Positions 11,066 through 20,755 are shown, numbered from the stretch's first letter. The stretch: DNA of 64,000 nucleotides from CAVQUE01 sp046290435 (GCA_046290435.1 JBKAGO010000050.1:1-64000), one strand, 5' to 3'. Notes: generated by a model not told the origin, from the sequence alone. Numbers and translations: made by a program.

Positions 11066-11898
11066 GGCGGACTAGTAGGCCATGCCCGGTCGACGATGAC
11101 GATCAGGGTCGCCAGCAGGGGGAAAGGCACCCACCACCACAGGAGGAAGAACACAACCGTTTCGGCACCTCCAGCCCCCAGCGTCACGATGGGTGAAACC
11201 GCGTGAGCAGCTGCGAGTACCAGGAAAGTTCCCATTCGCTGGGCAGCAATTGCGATCACTATCGGAATCGACGTGGACATCGCGACAACAACCAACCCGA
11301 CCAACGACTCCGACGGCTGGAGGGCGTCGCCGTCATCCATGATCGCGACGACCTGGAAGCACCCGAGGAGCACCAGGTGCGCGGCACAAGCGAGAGCCCA
11401 CCACATGCCGTCGCCCAACGGTCCGAGCTCGATCGGCTTCCGGCGTCGGAACAACGCTGTCACGATGATCCCCCATGCCACAGCGATCGCCGCGACGCCG
11501 CCGAACACCACGAAGCCCGCCCCAATGTTGGCGACGCCCTCGTCGGATCGGATCGACGAGCGCGCGGCGAGCACCAGAACAACGCCGACCAGCAGCACCG
11601 GGACTGCGACGACGACGGGCCGCATGCGAACCCATCGGCTGAGAAGGATCGCACCGACCCCGACCAGGGTCGGCACGGCCATCAGCATCCAGCCGGGGAC
11701 AGTGATCCCACCCTCGTCTTCCAAGCGCTCCTCGCCGAGCACCGTCGCAAAGAAGGCAAAAGACACGAATGCTGTGAAAGGCGCAGAACAGACCAGACAG
11801 ATCCCGAGGATCCGCAACCCATTCGTTCCCTGCTCACCCCGTGCCGGCGGCACCGAATCCGCAGGTACCCCAGGAGAAGGTGACGGGCCGTACACCAT
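11062..11898 (-). CDS. Polytopic membrane protein of unknown function
   Basis: 278 aa from ATG 11898, with a Pro-rich cytoplasmic N-terminus (about 30 residues) followed by seven or eight hydrophobic segments, ending in a short polar tail. A very aromatic helix (FFLLWWWVPFPLL) lies near the C-terminus. No family is recognised. Base use here is somewhat less GC-rich than in the neighbouring enzymes. It forms a translationally coupled pair with the VanZ-like gene. Confidence 0.65.
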   Translation of the reverse strand: MVYGPSPSPGVPADSVPPARGEQGTNGLRILGICLVCSAPFTAFVSFAFFATVLGEERLEDEGGITVPGWMLMAVPTLVGVGAILLSRWVRMRPVVVAVPVLLVGVVLVLAARSSIRSDEGVANIGAGFVVFGGVAAIAVAWGIIVTALFRRRKPIELGPLGDGMWWALACAAHLVLLGCFQVVAIMDDGDALQPSESLVGLVVVAMSTSIPIVIAIAAQRMGTFLVLAAAHAVSPIVTLGAGGAETVVFFLLWWWVPFPLLATLIVIVDRAWPTSPP

Positions 11899-12220
11899 CG
11901 GGAGACCCTACGCATCAATCGCTGATGGACACCGCGTCGAAGTCGATTTCCGGGATTTCTCGAAGGCGACAGACTCCATCTCGATAGAGCGGCTCGAGCG
12001 CTTCGCCCGTCCGATCATCGGGTTCGACTCGCTCGAGGAAATCCGAGGTCGGATAACACTCAGGCACTTTTGTATAACTGCGTCTTGTATTCCCCGCTGC
12101 CAGCCGACTACCCAGACGACGTCGGCTGCGCCCCGTGCGGCGCAGCGCGCCGGGATCTGATACACCGTCAGATGGCAGGTGCTGGCAGTGGCACCGCGGA
12201 CACTCCGGGGGATGACACGC
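11899..12220. other. Intergenic region between divergent genes
   Basis: No convincing gene. The stretch is more AT-rich than its surroundings, particularly 12051-12095, where TATAAC (12073-12078) could be a -10 element for the + strand dehydrogenase, but no matching -35 was found. It must hold the promoters for both divergent transcripts. Confidence 0.4.
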
Positions 12221-13003
12221 ATGGGACAGCTCGATGGCCGCGTAGCGGTGGTGACCGGCGCCGGCGAGGGGATCGGGCGAGGGATCGCCCGCCTGTTCGC
12301 CGCCGAGGGCGCGAAGGTGCTCATCGCGGAACTCGACCCCGACCGGGGCAACGCCGTCGCCGACGAGCTCGGCGACGCGGCGCTGTTCCTGCAGACCGAT
12401 GTGCGCCACAAGGACCAGGTCGAGGCCATGGTGGCCACCGCGGTGGACCACTGGGGCGGCATCGACATCCTGGTCAACAACGCCTGGGGCGGCGGGCGCA
12501 TCGGGCGGGTCGAGAAGAAGACCCCCGAGCTGATGGCCCACGGCATGGACGTCGGGTTCTACGGGCCCCTCTGGGCGATGATCGCCGCCCATCCCCACAT
12601 GGTCGCCGCAGGCTACGGGCGCATCATCAACCTGGCGTCGCTCAACGGCGTCAACGCCCACATGGGCACCCTCGAGTACAACGCAGCCAAGGAGGCGCTG
12701 CGCGGCGCCTCACGAACTGCGGCGCGCGAGTGGGCGCCCACCGGCATCACCGTCAACATCATCTGCCCGGCAGCGAAGTCGGCGGCGTTCCACGAGGTCA
12801 TGGGCCAACACCCCGAGCTCGTCGCCGCAGCCGACGCCTCCAACCCCATGGGCCGCATCGGCGACCCCGACACCGACATCGCCCCCGTCGCACTGTTCCT
12901 CGCGAGCGAGGGCAGCCGCTACCTCACCGGCAACACGCTGTTCGTCGACGGCGGCTCGCACATCAACGGCTCGTCGTGGGCCCCGGACCTCGACGCCGTC
13001 TGA
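12221..13003 (+). CDS. Short-chain dehydrogenase/reductase
   Basis: 260 aa from ATG 12221, chosen because GGGGG at 12207-12211 is at a good distance and the protein then starts MGQLDGRVAVVTGAG, the normal beginning for this family; ATG 12212 is an alternative. TGAGEGIG nucleotide loop, NNAWGG, catalytic Ser in NLASLNG and Tyr-Lys in LEYNAAKE. The end GNTLFVDGG is the usual SDR C-terminus. It heads a run of oxidoreductases (luciferase-like, alcohol dehydrogenase, luciferase-like) that may act on one pathway. Confidence 0.92.
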   Translation: MGQLDGRVAVVTGAGEGIGRGIARLFAAEGAKVLIAELDPDRGNAVADELGDAALFLQTDVRHKDQVEAMVATAVDHWGGIDILVNNAWGGGRIGRVEKKTPELMAHGMDVGFYGPLWAMIAAHPHMVAAGYGRIINLASLNGVNAHMGTLEYNAAKEALRGASRTAAREWAPTGITVNIICPAAKSAAFHEVMGQHPELVAAADASNPMGRIGDPDTDIAPVALFLASEGSRYLTGNTLFVDGGSHINGSSWAPDLDAV

Positions 13004-13016
13004 GCCGACCACGCCG

Positions 13017-13994
13017 ATGTTGATCCTGCGGTTCGACTTCCGTCTCGCCCCCCACGCCACCGCCACACGCCACGAGCTGTTCTCCACCGCGCTCGACATG
13101 GCCGAATGGGCCGAACGCCACGGTGCGCTCACGGTGATGTTCAACGAGCACCACAGTGCAGACGACGGCTACCTGCCGTCCCCGCTGGTCATGGCCGCAG
13201 CCGCAGCGGCACGCACCTCCACGGTGCCCATCAGCTGCTCGGCACTGCTCGCCCTGCTGTACGACCCGGTCAAGCTCGCCGAGGACATGATCACCCTCGA
13301 CCACCTGTCGGGTGGCCGGGTGTCGTACACCATCGGCCTCGGCTACCGCGACGCCGAATACGAGATGTTCGGCGTCGAGCGCCGCCGCCGGGGCGCGCTG
13401 ATGGACGAACACCTCGACGTGCTCCGCCGCGCTCTGTCGGGCGAACGCTTCAGCTGGCGGGGACGCACCGTCGAGGTCCGCCCCCTACCCTTCAGCGACG
13501 GCGGGCCGCTGCTGGCCTACGGCGGCAACAGCCCCGCGGCGGCACGCCGAGCCGCCCGCAACGGGATGCTGCTGTTCGCCGAGGCCGCCGACCCCGACCT
13601 CGCCCGCATCTACGACGACGAGGCCACCGCTGCGGGCACGATGCCCGGCATGGCCATCGTGCCGTCGGCGGGCAGCCCCACCTCGGTGTTCGTCACCGAC
13701 GACGTCGATGCCGCCTGGGCCGAGCTCGGACCGTTCCTGCTCCACGACGCCCGCGCCTACGCCGCATGGATGGGCCCCGACGCCCGGGCCGCCAGCTACT
13801 CGCCCGCCCGCAGCGTCGACGAGCTCCGCGCGGAGGCCGGGCCCTACCGCATCGTCACCCCGGCCGAGGCCGTCGAGCTCGTCCGCACCCAGGGCACCCT
13901 GTCACTCCAGCCGCTCTGCGGTGGGCTCGACCCCGAGACGGCGTGGCGGTCGTTGCGCCTCATCGAGACCGACGTATTGCCCGCGCTCGCCTGA
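13017..13994 (+). CDS. Luciferase-like (LLM) flavin/F420-dependent oxidoreductase
   Basis: 325 aa, TIM-barrel family that uses FMN or F420. It starts with a beta strand (MLILRFDFRL), has the conserved NEHHSADDGYLPSP segment in place of the usual E-H-H motif, the SGGRVSYTIGLGY loop and the long helix with RRGALMDEHLDVL. It follows the SDR by 13 bases, so it is probably in one transcript. Which cofactor it uses cannot be decided by eye, and its substrate is unknown. Confidence 0.88.
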   Translation: MLILRFDFRLAPHATATRHELFSTALDMAEWAERHGALTVMFNEHHSADDGYLPSPLVMAAAAAARTSTVPISCSALLALLYDPVKLAEDMITLDHLSGGRVSYTIGLGYRDAEYEMFGVERRRRGALMDEHLDVLRRALSGERFSWRGRTVEVRPLPFSDGGPLLAYGGNSPAAARRAARNGMLLFAEAADPDLARIYDDEATAAGTMPGMAIVPSAGSPTSVFVTDDVDAAWAELGPFLLHDARAYAAWMGPDARAASYSPARSVDELRAEAGPYRIVTPAEAVELVRTQGTLSLQPLCGGLDPETAWRSLRLIETDVLPALA

Positions 13995-14069
13995 GAGCCC
14001 GCCGACCATTCGGGCTCGGACCCCCCGACCTTCTACGCTTCGTGCGTTGCGAACCAGGAGACCAACACC

Positions 14070-15155
14070 ATGCAGGGACTCATTCTCGAAGGCACCACCG
14101 AGGACAGCGTGCGGCTGTCGAACGACATCGAGCTCGTCGGCGACCTCGCGCCCCGCCAGGTGCGGGTCGAGGTCCGCGCCGCGGGCGTGTGCGGCAGCGA
14201 CCTCAGCTGCGTCCACGGCAAGTACTACATGCCCACCCCGATGATCCCCGGCCACGAGGCCGCCGGCATCGTGGTCGAGGTCGGCTCGGCGGTCACGTAC
14301 TGCGCGGTCGGCGACCACGTGATCATGTCGACCTTCGGCAACTGCGGGCACTGCCCCGACTGCGAGGGCGGCGATCCCGGCAACTGCGGCGTCATGGGCT
14401 CCCAGATCCAGCCGTTCCGCGAAGGCGATCAGCCGCTGTACAACTTCGCCAACATCGGCGCGTTCGTGCAGGAGACGGTGGTCAACGAGAACCAGTGCAT
14501 CGTCATCCCCGACGAGATGCCCCTCACCGCCGCAGCGCTGATCGGCTGCGGCGTCATGACCGGCACCGGAGCGGTGTTCAACCGGGCCAAGGTGCAGATC
14601 GGCGACACGGTCGCCGTCATCGGCGCCGGCGGCGTCGGCCTCAACGTCATCCAGGCGGCCGCGCTGGTGGGAGCCAGCCAGATCATCGCCATCGACCGTG
14701 TCCCCCAGAAGGAGGCGCTGGCCCTCGAGTTCGGCGCCACCGACTTCATCCTCGCCGAGGGCGACGACTTCAACCCCGTGGCTGCGGTCCAGGCACTGCG
14801 CCCCGGCGGCGTCCACCACGCCTTCGAGGTGGTCGGCAGCACCAAGCTGCTGGCCGACGCCATCTCGATGACCCGCGCCGGCGGCAACATCTGCGCGGTC
14901 GGCGTACCCGACCTCACCGCCACGGTCACCTACCCGTTCTTCGCGCTCCACCAGAACAAGAACCTCATGGGCATCCGCGCCGGTGGGGCACGGCCCCGCA
15001 AGGACTTCCCGATGCTGGCCGAGCTCTACATGCGCGGCCGCCTCAAGCTCGACGAGCTCATCGCCCACACCGCCGGCCTCGACGGCATCCAGGCCGCGTT
15101 CGACTCGCTCAAGACCGGCGCCGAGGCCCGCACGGTCCTTCTCCCCCACGGCTGA
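14070..15155 (+). CDS. Zinc-dependent alcohol dehydrogenase
   Basis: 361 aa, medium-chain dehydrogenase. Catalytic zinc ligands C41 (CGSD) and H62-E63 (GHE). A structural zinc lobe with C92, C95, C98 and C106. Rossmann motif GAGGVG in the middle. AGGAG eleven bases before ATG 14070. Likely NAD(P)-dependent oxidation of an alcohol or reduction of an aldehyde; substrate unknown. Its placement between two luciferase-like oxidoreductases, with the downstream one starting only 5 bases after its stop, suggests an operon. Confidence 0.93.
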   Translation: MQGLILEGTTEDSVRLSNDIELVGDLAPRQVRVEVRAAGVCGSDLSCVHGKYYMPTPMIPGHEAAGIVVEVGSAVTYCAVGDHVIMSTFGNCGHCPDCEGGDPGNCGVMGSQIQPFREGDQPLYNFANIGAFVQETVVNENQCIVIPDEMPLTAAALIGCGVMTGTGAVFNRAKVQIGDTVAVIGAGGVGLNVIQAAALVGASQIIAIDRVPQKEALALEFGATDFILAEGDDFNPVAAVQALRPGGVHHAFEVVGSTKLLADAISMTRAGGNICAVGVPDLTATVTYPFFALHQNKNLMGIRAGGARPRKDFPMLAELYMRGRLKLDELIAHTAGLDGIQAAFDSLKTGAEARTVLLPHG

Positions 15156-15160
15156 CGGTC

Positions 15161-16207
15161 ATGACCACAATCCATCCCGAGCTCGGGTTCTACGCACTGG
15201 CCGGCCACGCCGAGAGCTCCCGTGACCTGATCGACGAGGTCCGCGCCGGCGAAGCCATGGGCTTCGGAACGGCCTTCATCTCCGAGCGCTACGACAAGAA
15301 GGAAGCCGCCACCCTGTGCGGCGCCGCTGGTGCGGTCACCGAGACGATCACCGTCGCCACGGCCACCACCAACCAGAACACCCGCCACCCGATGGTCACC
15401 GCAGGCTTCGCCCGCACCATGCAGAGCCTCACCGGCGGACGATTCGTGCTCGGCCTCGGCCGGGGCATCCCCCGCATGCAGGACGCGTTCGGGATGGGCC
15501 GCATCACCACCGCCCAGATGGAGGACTTCGCGCTGCTCATGCGGCGGCTGTTCCGGGGCGAGGTCATCATGGGCCACGACGGCCCGGCGGGTTCGTGGCC
15601 GGTACTGCACCTGTCGGCAGGACTCGACGAGCACCTGCCGATGAACCTGGTGGCCTTCGGCCCCAAGAGCCTGGCGCTGGGCGGTCGGGTGTTCGACGAG
15701 GTCGTCCTGCACACCTACTTCACCGACGAGACCACCGCCCGCTGCGTCGAAACGGTCCGCACGGCCGCCGAGGAGGCCGGCCGCGACCCGGCGTCGGTGC
15801 GGGTCTGGTCGTGCTTCGCCACCATCGGCGACCACCTCCCCGAGGCCCTCCGCCTGAAGAAGTCCGTCGGTCGTCTCGCGACCTATCTCCAGGGCTACGG
15901 CGATCTCATGGTCGAGACCAACGATTGGGACCCGGCCGTGCTCGAACGCTTCCGGGCCGACCCGGTGGTGGCCGGCTTCCGGGGCGGCTTCGACAGCGTG
16001 GCCACCACAGAACAACTCGAGCACATCGCCGAGCTGATCCCCGCCGAATGGCTCGAGGCCAGCGCCACCGGCACGCCCGACCAGTGCGTCGACGCCATCG
16101 ACGGCCAACGAGCGCTCGGCTGCGACGGCGTCATCCTCCACGGCTGCACGCCCAGCGAACTGGCACCGGTCCTCGATGCCTATACCGCCCGCCACGGCGG
16201 GGGTTGA
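15161..16207 (+). CDS. Luciferase-like (LLM) F420-type oxidoreductase
   Basis: 348 aa from ATG 15161. TIM-barrel family: LGFYALAGHAE strand start, ATATTNQNTRHP, then the hallmark loop GGRFVLGLGRGIPR that grips the cofactor phosphate, and the C-terminal CVDAIDGQRALGCDGVILHG strand. Longer and only distantly similar to the other LLM protein 1.1 kb upstream. Members of this kind in mycobacteria and relatives use F420 (family knowledge); substrate unknown. Confidence 0.9.
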   Translation: MTTIHPELGFYALAGHAESSRDLIDEVRAGEAMGFGTAFISERYDKKEAATLCGAAGAVTETITVATATTNQNTRHPMVTAGFARTMQSLTGGRFVLGLGRGIPRMQDAFGMGRITTAQMEDFALLMRRLFRGEVIMGHDGPAGSWPVLHLSAGLDEHLPMNLVAFGPKSLALGGRVFDEVVLHTYFTDETTARCVETVRTAAEEAGRDPASVRVWSCFATIGDHLPEALRLKKSVGRLATYLQGYGDLMVETNDWDPAVLERFRADPVVAGFRGGFDSVATTEQLEHIAELIPAEWLEASATGTPDQCVDAIDGQRALGCDGVILHGCTPSELAPVLDAYTARHGGG

Positions 16208-16278
16208 TCCACCCGCCGGGCACCGGCGCCGGCCGGCGTGCCCCGAGCACGGCCATTGCGGCCGGTACCTTCGAGGCG

Positions 16279-17274
16279 GTGGCCGACCCGACGCACCGTC
16301 TGCGTTCCCCCCTCGCCGCCCTGTTCGGCGCGCTGGTGGGCTTCGGCGCGCTCGCAGCCTGCAGCAGCGGCGGTGACCCCGACGACGTGGTGGCCGCCCC
16401 CACCACGGTGGCGGTTGCCGAAGAGGTCACGTGGGTCGAGCTCTGGCGCGACGACTTCGACGGCGACGCCGTCGACCGCGCCGCCTGGGAGCCGTACTAC
16501 AACACCTACGGCGACGGGAACGCCGAACTGGCCTGCCTCACCCCCGACAACCTGCGCGTCGCCGACGGTGTGCTGACCATCGAGGCCCGCGCCGAGTCGG
16601 TCACCTGCCCGTCGGGTTCGACACGCCGGTTCACCTCCGGGTTCATCGGATCCCGCGAAGTCGGCCGCCTCTACCCGCTGCACGGCCGATTCGAGATCAG
16701 GGCCCGTGTCCCCCAGGCCCAGGGCCTGTGGCCTGCGTTCTGGCTGCGCCACGCCGGAGGCGCCGCGGTGGCCGAGGTCGACATCCTCGAGGTGTTCCAC
16801 AGCCAGCGCCCCGGCCAGGTGGCCCAGACCCTGCACTTCCCCGAGAGCACCGGTCGCCAGGTGTTCTCCGGGTGGGCAACCCCTCCGGGTGGGGGCGCCG
16901 ACGGCTGGCACACCTACGCCGTCGAGATCCTGCCCGACGACGCCACCGGCGGGCTGCGGTTCACGTTCTTCGTCGACGACACCGTCACCGGCACCCACGT
17001 CGAGCCCGATGCACCATGGCGGGCCGCCGCCGACCCCGACGCCGCCTGGGATCTCGCGGTCAACCTCGCCGTCGGCGGCCGCTGGGTGGGCGAGCCCGAC
17101 GGAACGCTCGGCTGGCTACCCGAGGTCGGCCGTTGCAGCCTCGACCTCAGCGAGCCCGCGGCCGGCCCGACGTCATGCCCCACCGACGGCATCACGGCAG
17201 CGGTGTTGCCGGCCGCCTACGAGATCGACCACGTGGTGGTGTCGGTACCGGCGCAGTCGGACGACGGCCAGTAG
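16279..17274 (+). CDS. Secreted GH16 family glycoside hydrolase lipoprotein
   Basis: 331 aa from GTG 16279. A lipoprotein signal peptide ends in the lipobox LAAC with Cys28. The catalytic signature E166-V-D168-I-L-E171 (ExDxxE with nucleophile E166 and acid/base E171) marks family 16, whose members cut beta-1,3/1,4-glucans, agars, carrageenans or act as transglycosylases. Aromatic subsite residues are plentiful (WPAFW, WHTYAVEI). It acts outside the cell on the membrane surface. The polysaccharide cannot be predicted. It converges with the ParA gene, leaving only 12 bases between them. Confidence 0.88.
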   Translation: MADPTHRLRSPLAALFGALVGFGALAACSSGGDPDDVVAAPTTVAVAEEVTWVELWRDDFDGDAVDRAAWEPYYNTYGDGNAELACLTPDNLRVADGVLTIEARAESVTCPSGSTRRFTSGFIGSREVGRLYPLHGRFEIRARVPQAQGLWPAFWLRHAGGAAVAEVDILEVFHSQRPGQVAQTLHFPESTGRQVFSGWATPPGGGADGWHTYAVEILPDDATGGLRFTFFVDDTVTGTHVEPDAPWRAAADPDAAWDLAVNLAVGGRWVGEPDGTLGWLPEVGRCSLDLSEPAAGPTSCPTDGITAAVLPAAYEIDHVVVSVPAQSDDGQ

Positions 17275-17286
17275 GGTCGGCGCCGC

Positions 17287-18210
17287 TCAGGAGGCCCGAT
17301 CGGTCGCATTGGCGGCGTGCGCTGCGCTGTTGACGATGGTCAGGATCTCCTTGACCAGCTCGAAGTAGTCGCCCGACAGTCCTGCCGCAGCCGACGAATA
17401 GCGAGCCGTCGACTCGCCACGGCGGGCCGCGGCGATGCGGTCGGCCAGCGGCACGAGCGCCGAATCGGCCGATCGTTCCTCGTACTCGTGGGCGAGCAGC
17501 CCCATGCGGCGCATGTCGAAAGCGCTGCGCTCGGAACGTCGGATGGGCGGTCGCAGCAACGGGGCGCCATCGCCGACCTTCTCGCGGACGGCTTGGGCGA
17601 TCTCGGCGATGATGGCCGTCGACTGCGGGGACACGTCGAACAGGGCGACCCCCAGCAACTGCAGCCGACTGTTGGCCGACGAACGGACCTGCTCGTAGCG
17701 CTCGAGCATCATGTCGAGGCCGTGCAGCGAGGCGTGATCGGCGCGGACGGGGATCAGCAGCCAGTCGGCGGCGATGAGCCCGGCGTCCACCAGGGGGCCG
17801 AGCGTCGGCGGGCAGTCGATGAAGACCAGGTCGTAGCGGCCGCTGCCGGCCTCGATCGCCGCCGAGAGGGGGTGGTCGACCTCGGGGATGAGGCTCTGGT
17901 GCAGACCGGCCTGCAGGCTCGGACCGCCGGGCCACACGTCGAGACGCGAGCGCACATCGGTGAGCGCCTGGGGGACACCGCCGCGTCGCAGCGTGGTGGC
18001 CAGGCCCCGGCCCCCGTCGCTGCGCTGCTGGTAGCCGAGGTCGGTCGCCAGGTTGCCCTGGGGATCGAGGTCGATGGCGAGGACACGCCACCCGGCGAGG
18101 GTGGCGATGCCGGCCGCGTTGGCGACCAACGATGTCTTGCCCACTCCGCCTTTGGCGTTCGCGACGGCGATGACCGTCGGTCGTCGAGATGGGCTGGAGG
18201 AGATCGGCAT
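17287..18210 (-). CDS. ParA/MinD-type ATPase
   Basis: 307 aa from ATG 18210; an in-frame ATG at 18285 would add 25 residues and neither has a clear ribosome site. Deviant Walker A (AKGGVGKTS with the signature lysine), switch region IDLDPQGNLATD and Walker B FIDCPPTLG define a ParA-family ATPase that forms dynamic ATP-dependent assemblies on DNA or membrane. No parB or centromere-like repeats are nearby, so a role in chromosome segregation is not supported here; positioning of an envelope structure is possible. Confidence 0.9.
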   Translation of the reverse strand: MPISSSPSRRPTVIAVANAKGGVGKTSLVANAAGIATLAGWRVLAIDLDPQGNLATDLGYQQRSDGGRGLATTLRRGGVPQALTDVRSRLDVWPGGPSLQAGLHQSLIPEVDHPLSAAIEAGSGRYDLVFIDCPPTLGPLVDAGLIAADWLLIPVRADHASLHGLDMMLERYEQVRSSANSRLQLLGVALFDVSPQSTAIIAEIAQAVREKVGDGAPLLRPPIRRSERSAFDMRRMGLLAHEYEERSADSALVPLADRIAAARRGESTARYSSAAAGLSGDYFELVKEILTIVNSAAHAANATDRAS

Positions 18211-18475
18211 GTTCTGGTGCGTCTCGTTCAGGGCAACGGTGGTCACGCTCACGACCGTGCCAATCGGCACGGACCTGTCCCGCATGAGGTCTGACTGATG
18301 ATGCCCGGACGGGGTCCAATCGCCGGGGGGACGCCTGCCACGTCGTGCTGTCCACAGCGAGGAGCCCCGTGTCGCAGAGTAGCCACAGCCGGAGGTGCCC
18401 GAGGTCGGTTCGGGTGACTTTTGGGTGACTGATCCTGCGGCGTTGCGCCGTTGCGTTGCGGCTACCGTCTCGTCT

Positions 18476-20680
18476 GTGCTCAATCGTGTCGGACGCCTGC
18501 GCAGTGTGGCCGTGGCGATCGCCATCGGCGCGGCGTTGCTGACGCTCGGACCGGTGCCTGCGGCGCCCGCCGCCGCGCAGCCGGCCGACGAACCACCACC
18601 CGAGCCCAGCGCCGACTGGGTTCCCTTCGTCGGGTCGTACTCGGTCGGCTGCACCCGGGCCTCGGCAGCCAATCCGGGCTGCGAGGTGCACCACCCGACG
18701 TGGGCGATCGACTTCGCCAACCCCGGCGGCACACCCATACGATCGGCCGGCCACGGCCGGGTCGTGGCCGTCACCCGCTGGTGCGCCCCTTACGGCGGCG
18801 ACGGCGAATGCAACGGCGGCGCCGGCAACCTGGTCATCGTCGAGCACGGCGACTACTGGTCGCGCTATCTGCACCTCTCGTCGATCCCGAAGCGCATCCG
18901 CGTCGGGCGCACGGTGGCGCCTGGCGACATCATCGGGCGCGCCGGGGCGTCGGGAACCTTCGGCGGGGTGCATCTGCACTACGACGAGTACCAGCCGACG
19001 GCACCGGTGGGCCGGGTGGCGTTCGGCAAGATGTTCGCCTGCCACGACGGCGTGGCGGTGCTGTATCCCGACGTGCTGGGCACCGAGGCCTGGGACGAGG
19101 TCCCCCGCGGGTCGGTCATCCGCAACGACGGCTACGACTGCGTCGGCCACCCGCCCCAGCCCCGTCCCCCGGCGCCCGAACCGCCGGTGTATCTGCGAGG
19201 CCCGGCCCTGGGCCTGGGCGGCTCCGACCCACTCGCCGTCGGCGACCTCGACGGCGACGGCCGCAGCGACCTGGTCGTCGGCGCTCCCGGGGCAGCCGGG
19301 CCGGTACCGCGATCCGGTGCGGTGTACGTGGTCGATCCTCTCCGGCCCCGCCAGGCCACACGCCTGACCCAGGGCGGCGCCCTGGGCGGCACCGCCGAGC
19401 GCGGCGATCGCGTGGGCGCAGCGGTGGCCGTCGGCGACTTCGATTGCGACGGCACCGACGACCTCGCGGTCGGAGCCCCCGGCGAAGACCTCGCCCCGCC
19501 GTTCCGCGACACCGGGTCGGTCGCCGTCGTCTACGGAGACGGCGACAGCCAGGCACTGTTCGCCGGTTCCACGATCGACTCCTACTACTCCCGGCCGAGC
19601 GACTGGCTGGGCGCGGCGTTGGCGGTCGGCGACTTCGACGCCGACGGCTGCGACGACCTCGCCATCGCGTCGCCGGGCGCAGACCGCAGCGGCGGCTTCG
19701 ACATGGGGATGGTGTGGTTGGTGTCCGGCTCACCCGCGGGGCTGGGATCCCCTCTTCGCCTCCTGCAGGGCATCGGGCTCGGTGGCGTCCTCGAGAGCCG
19801 CGATCAGACGGGCTACGCGCTCGCGACCGGGGACTTCGACTGCGACGGCATCGCCGATCTCGCCGTCGGCGCACCCCGTGAGGACCTCGACGGGCCCGGT
19901 CAGGGAGCCGTGTTCGTCACCTACGGGTCGGCATCGGGCATCGGCGCCGGTGGCGGCGATGTCCTGTACCAGGGCGCAGGCCTCGCCGGGCGCCCCACGG
20001 CGGGTGCATGGGTGGGCTTGAGCCTCGCCGGCGGCGACATCGACGGCGACGGTTGCGACGACCTGGCCGTCGGCGCCCCCGGCATCTCCGTCGACGGGGT
20101 CCGGCGCGCCGGCGCGGTGTTCGTGACCTTCGGCGATCCCGACGGGCTGGCGGCTTCGACGCGTCAGCGCCGCCTGGCTGCCGGCGCCGGCCTCCCCGGT
20201 CGTCCGCGCCCCGGCGACCGGCTCGGCGCCGCCGTCGCGATCGGCGATCTCGACTGCAACCGCTTCGGCGAGGTCATCGTCGGCGTGCCGGGCCGCGATG
20301 TGGGCCCCCACACCGACGCAGGCGCCGTGTTCGTGCGGGCGGGGGCCCGGCGAGGCCTCGGTGCCGATACCGAACTCTTGCGCGCGCGCCGAGGCCTGCC
20401 GGGCCGCCCGGTGGCAGGAGCCGAAGCAGGCTCGTCGCTGCTCGCCGCCGCGGTGGATCGTGGTCGCTGCGGCGATCTGGTCGTCGGTGCGCCCGGCACC
20501 ACCGTCGGTCGGCGCCTGGGGGCCGGCGCGGTCCACGTCATCTTCGGCGCAGCGGACCCGGCCGATCGACGGACGTTGCGGCTCGATCAGCGGCGCCTCG
20601 CAGTCGGCGACCCGAGCCCTGCGGCGTCATTCGGCGGCGGATCGCCGCTCGGGCTGTTGGGTCGGGCCCTGCGGAGCTGA
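18476..20680 (+). CDS. Secreted M23 peptidase domain with seven FG-GAP repeats
   Basis: 734 aa from GTG 18476 (upstream ATG 18395 is in frame but would bury the signal peptide). Signal peptide to about residue 38. M23-like metallopeptidase domain (about 50-220) with a widened H73...D79 pair and H166-x-H168, the usual zinc and catalytic positions for cutting peptidoglycan cross-bridges. Then seven FG-GAP repeats of the form GDxDxDGxxDLxVGAPG, of which the first five keep the Asp ring for Ca2+ while the sixth (GDLDCNRFGEVIVG) and seventh (VDRGRCGDLVVG) are decayed. Seven repeats fit one integrin-like beta-propeller. Probably a cell-wall hydrolase anchored by a propeller. Confidence 0.88.
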   Translation: MLNRVGRLRSVAVAIAIGAALLTLGPVPAAPAAAQPADEPPPEPSADWVPFVGSYSVGCTRASAANPGCEVHHPTWAIDFANPGGTPIRSAGHGRVVAVTRWCAPYGGDGECNGGAGNLVIVEHGDYWSRYLHLSSIPKRIRVGRTVAPGDIIGRAGASGTFGGVHLHYDEYQPTAPVGRVAFGKMFACHDGVAVLYPDVLGTEAWDEVPRGSVIRNDGYDCVGHPPQPRPPAPEPPVYLRGPALGLGGSDPLAVGDLDGDGRSDLVVGAPGAAGPVPRSGAVYVVDPLRPRQATRLTQGGALGGTAERGDRVGAAVAVGDFDCDGTDDLAVGAPGEDLAPPFRDTGSVAVVYGDGDSQALFAGSTIDSYYSRPSDWLGAALAVGDFDADGCDDLAIASPGADRSGGFDMGMVWLVSGSPAGLGSPLRLLQGIGLGGVLESRDQTGYALATGDFDCDGIADLAVGAPREDLDGPGQGAVFVTYGSASGIGAGGGDVLYQGAGLAGRPTAGAWVGLSLAGGDIDGDGCDDLAVGAPGISVDGVRRAGAVFVTFGDPDGLAASTRQRRLAAGAGLPGRPRPGDRLGAAVAIGDLDCNRFGEVIVGVPGRDVGPHTDAGAVFVRAGARRGLGADTELLRARRGLPGRPVAGAEAGSSLLAAAVDRGRCGDLVVGAPGTTVGRRLGAGAVHVIFGAADPADRRTLRLDQRRLAVGDPSPAASFGGGSPLGLLGRALRS

Positions 20681-20755
20681 AACCCGGCTCCGACCGAGCC
20701 TGGGACATCCGGACCAGAGTCATCCAGAACCTGTCAGTACATCCGACAGTTCAGT

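Noticed and set aside
18285..18475. Possible riboswitch (c-di-AMP type) ahead of the M23 peptidase gene
   Set aside because: GC-rich and partly self-complementary, but the conserved core could not be recognised; a covariance-model search would be needed.
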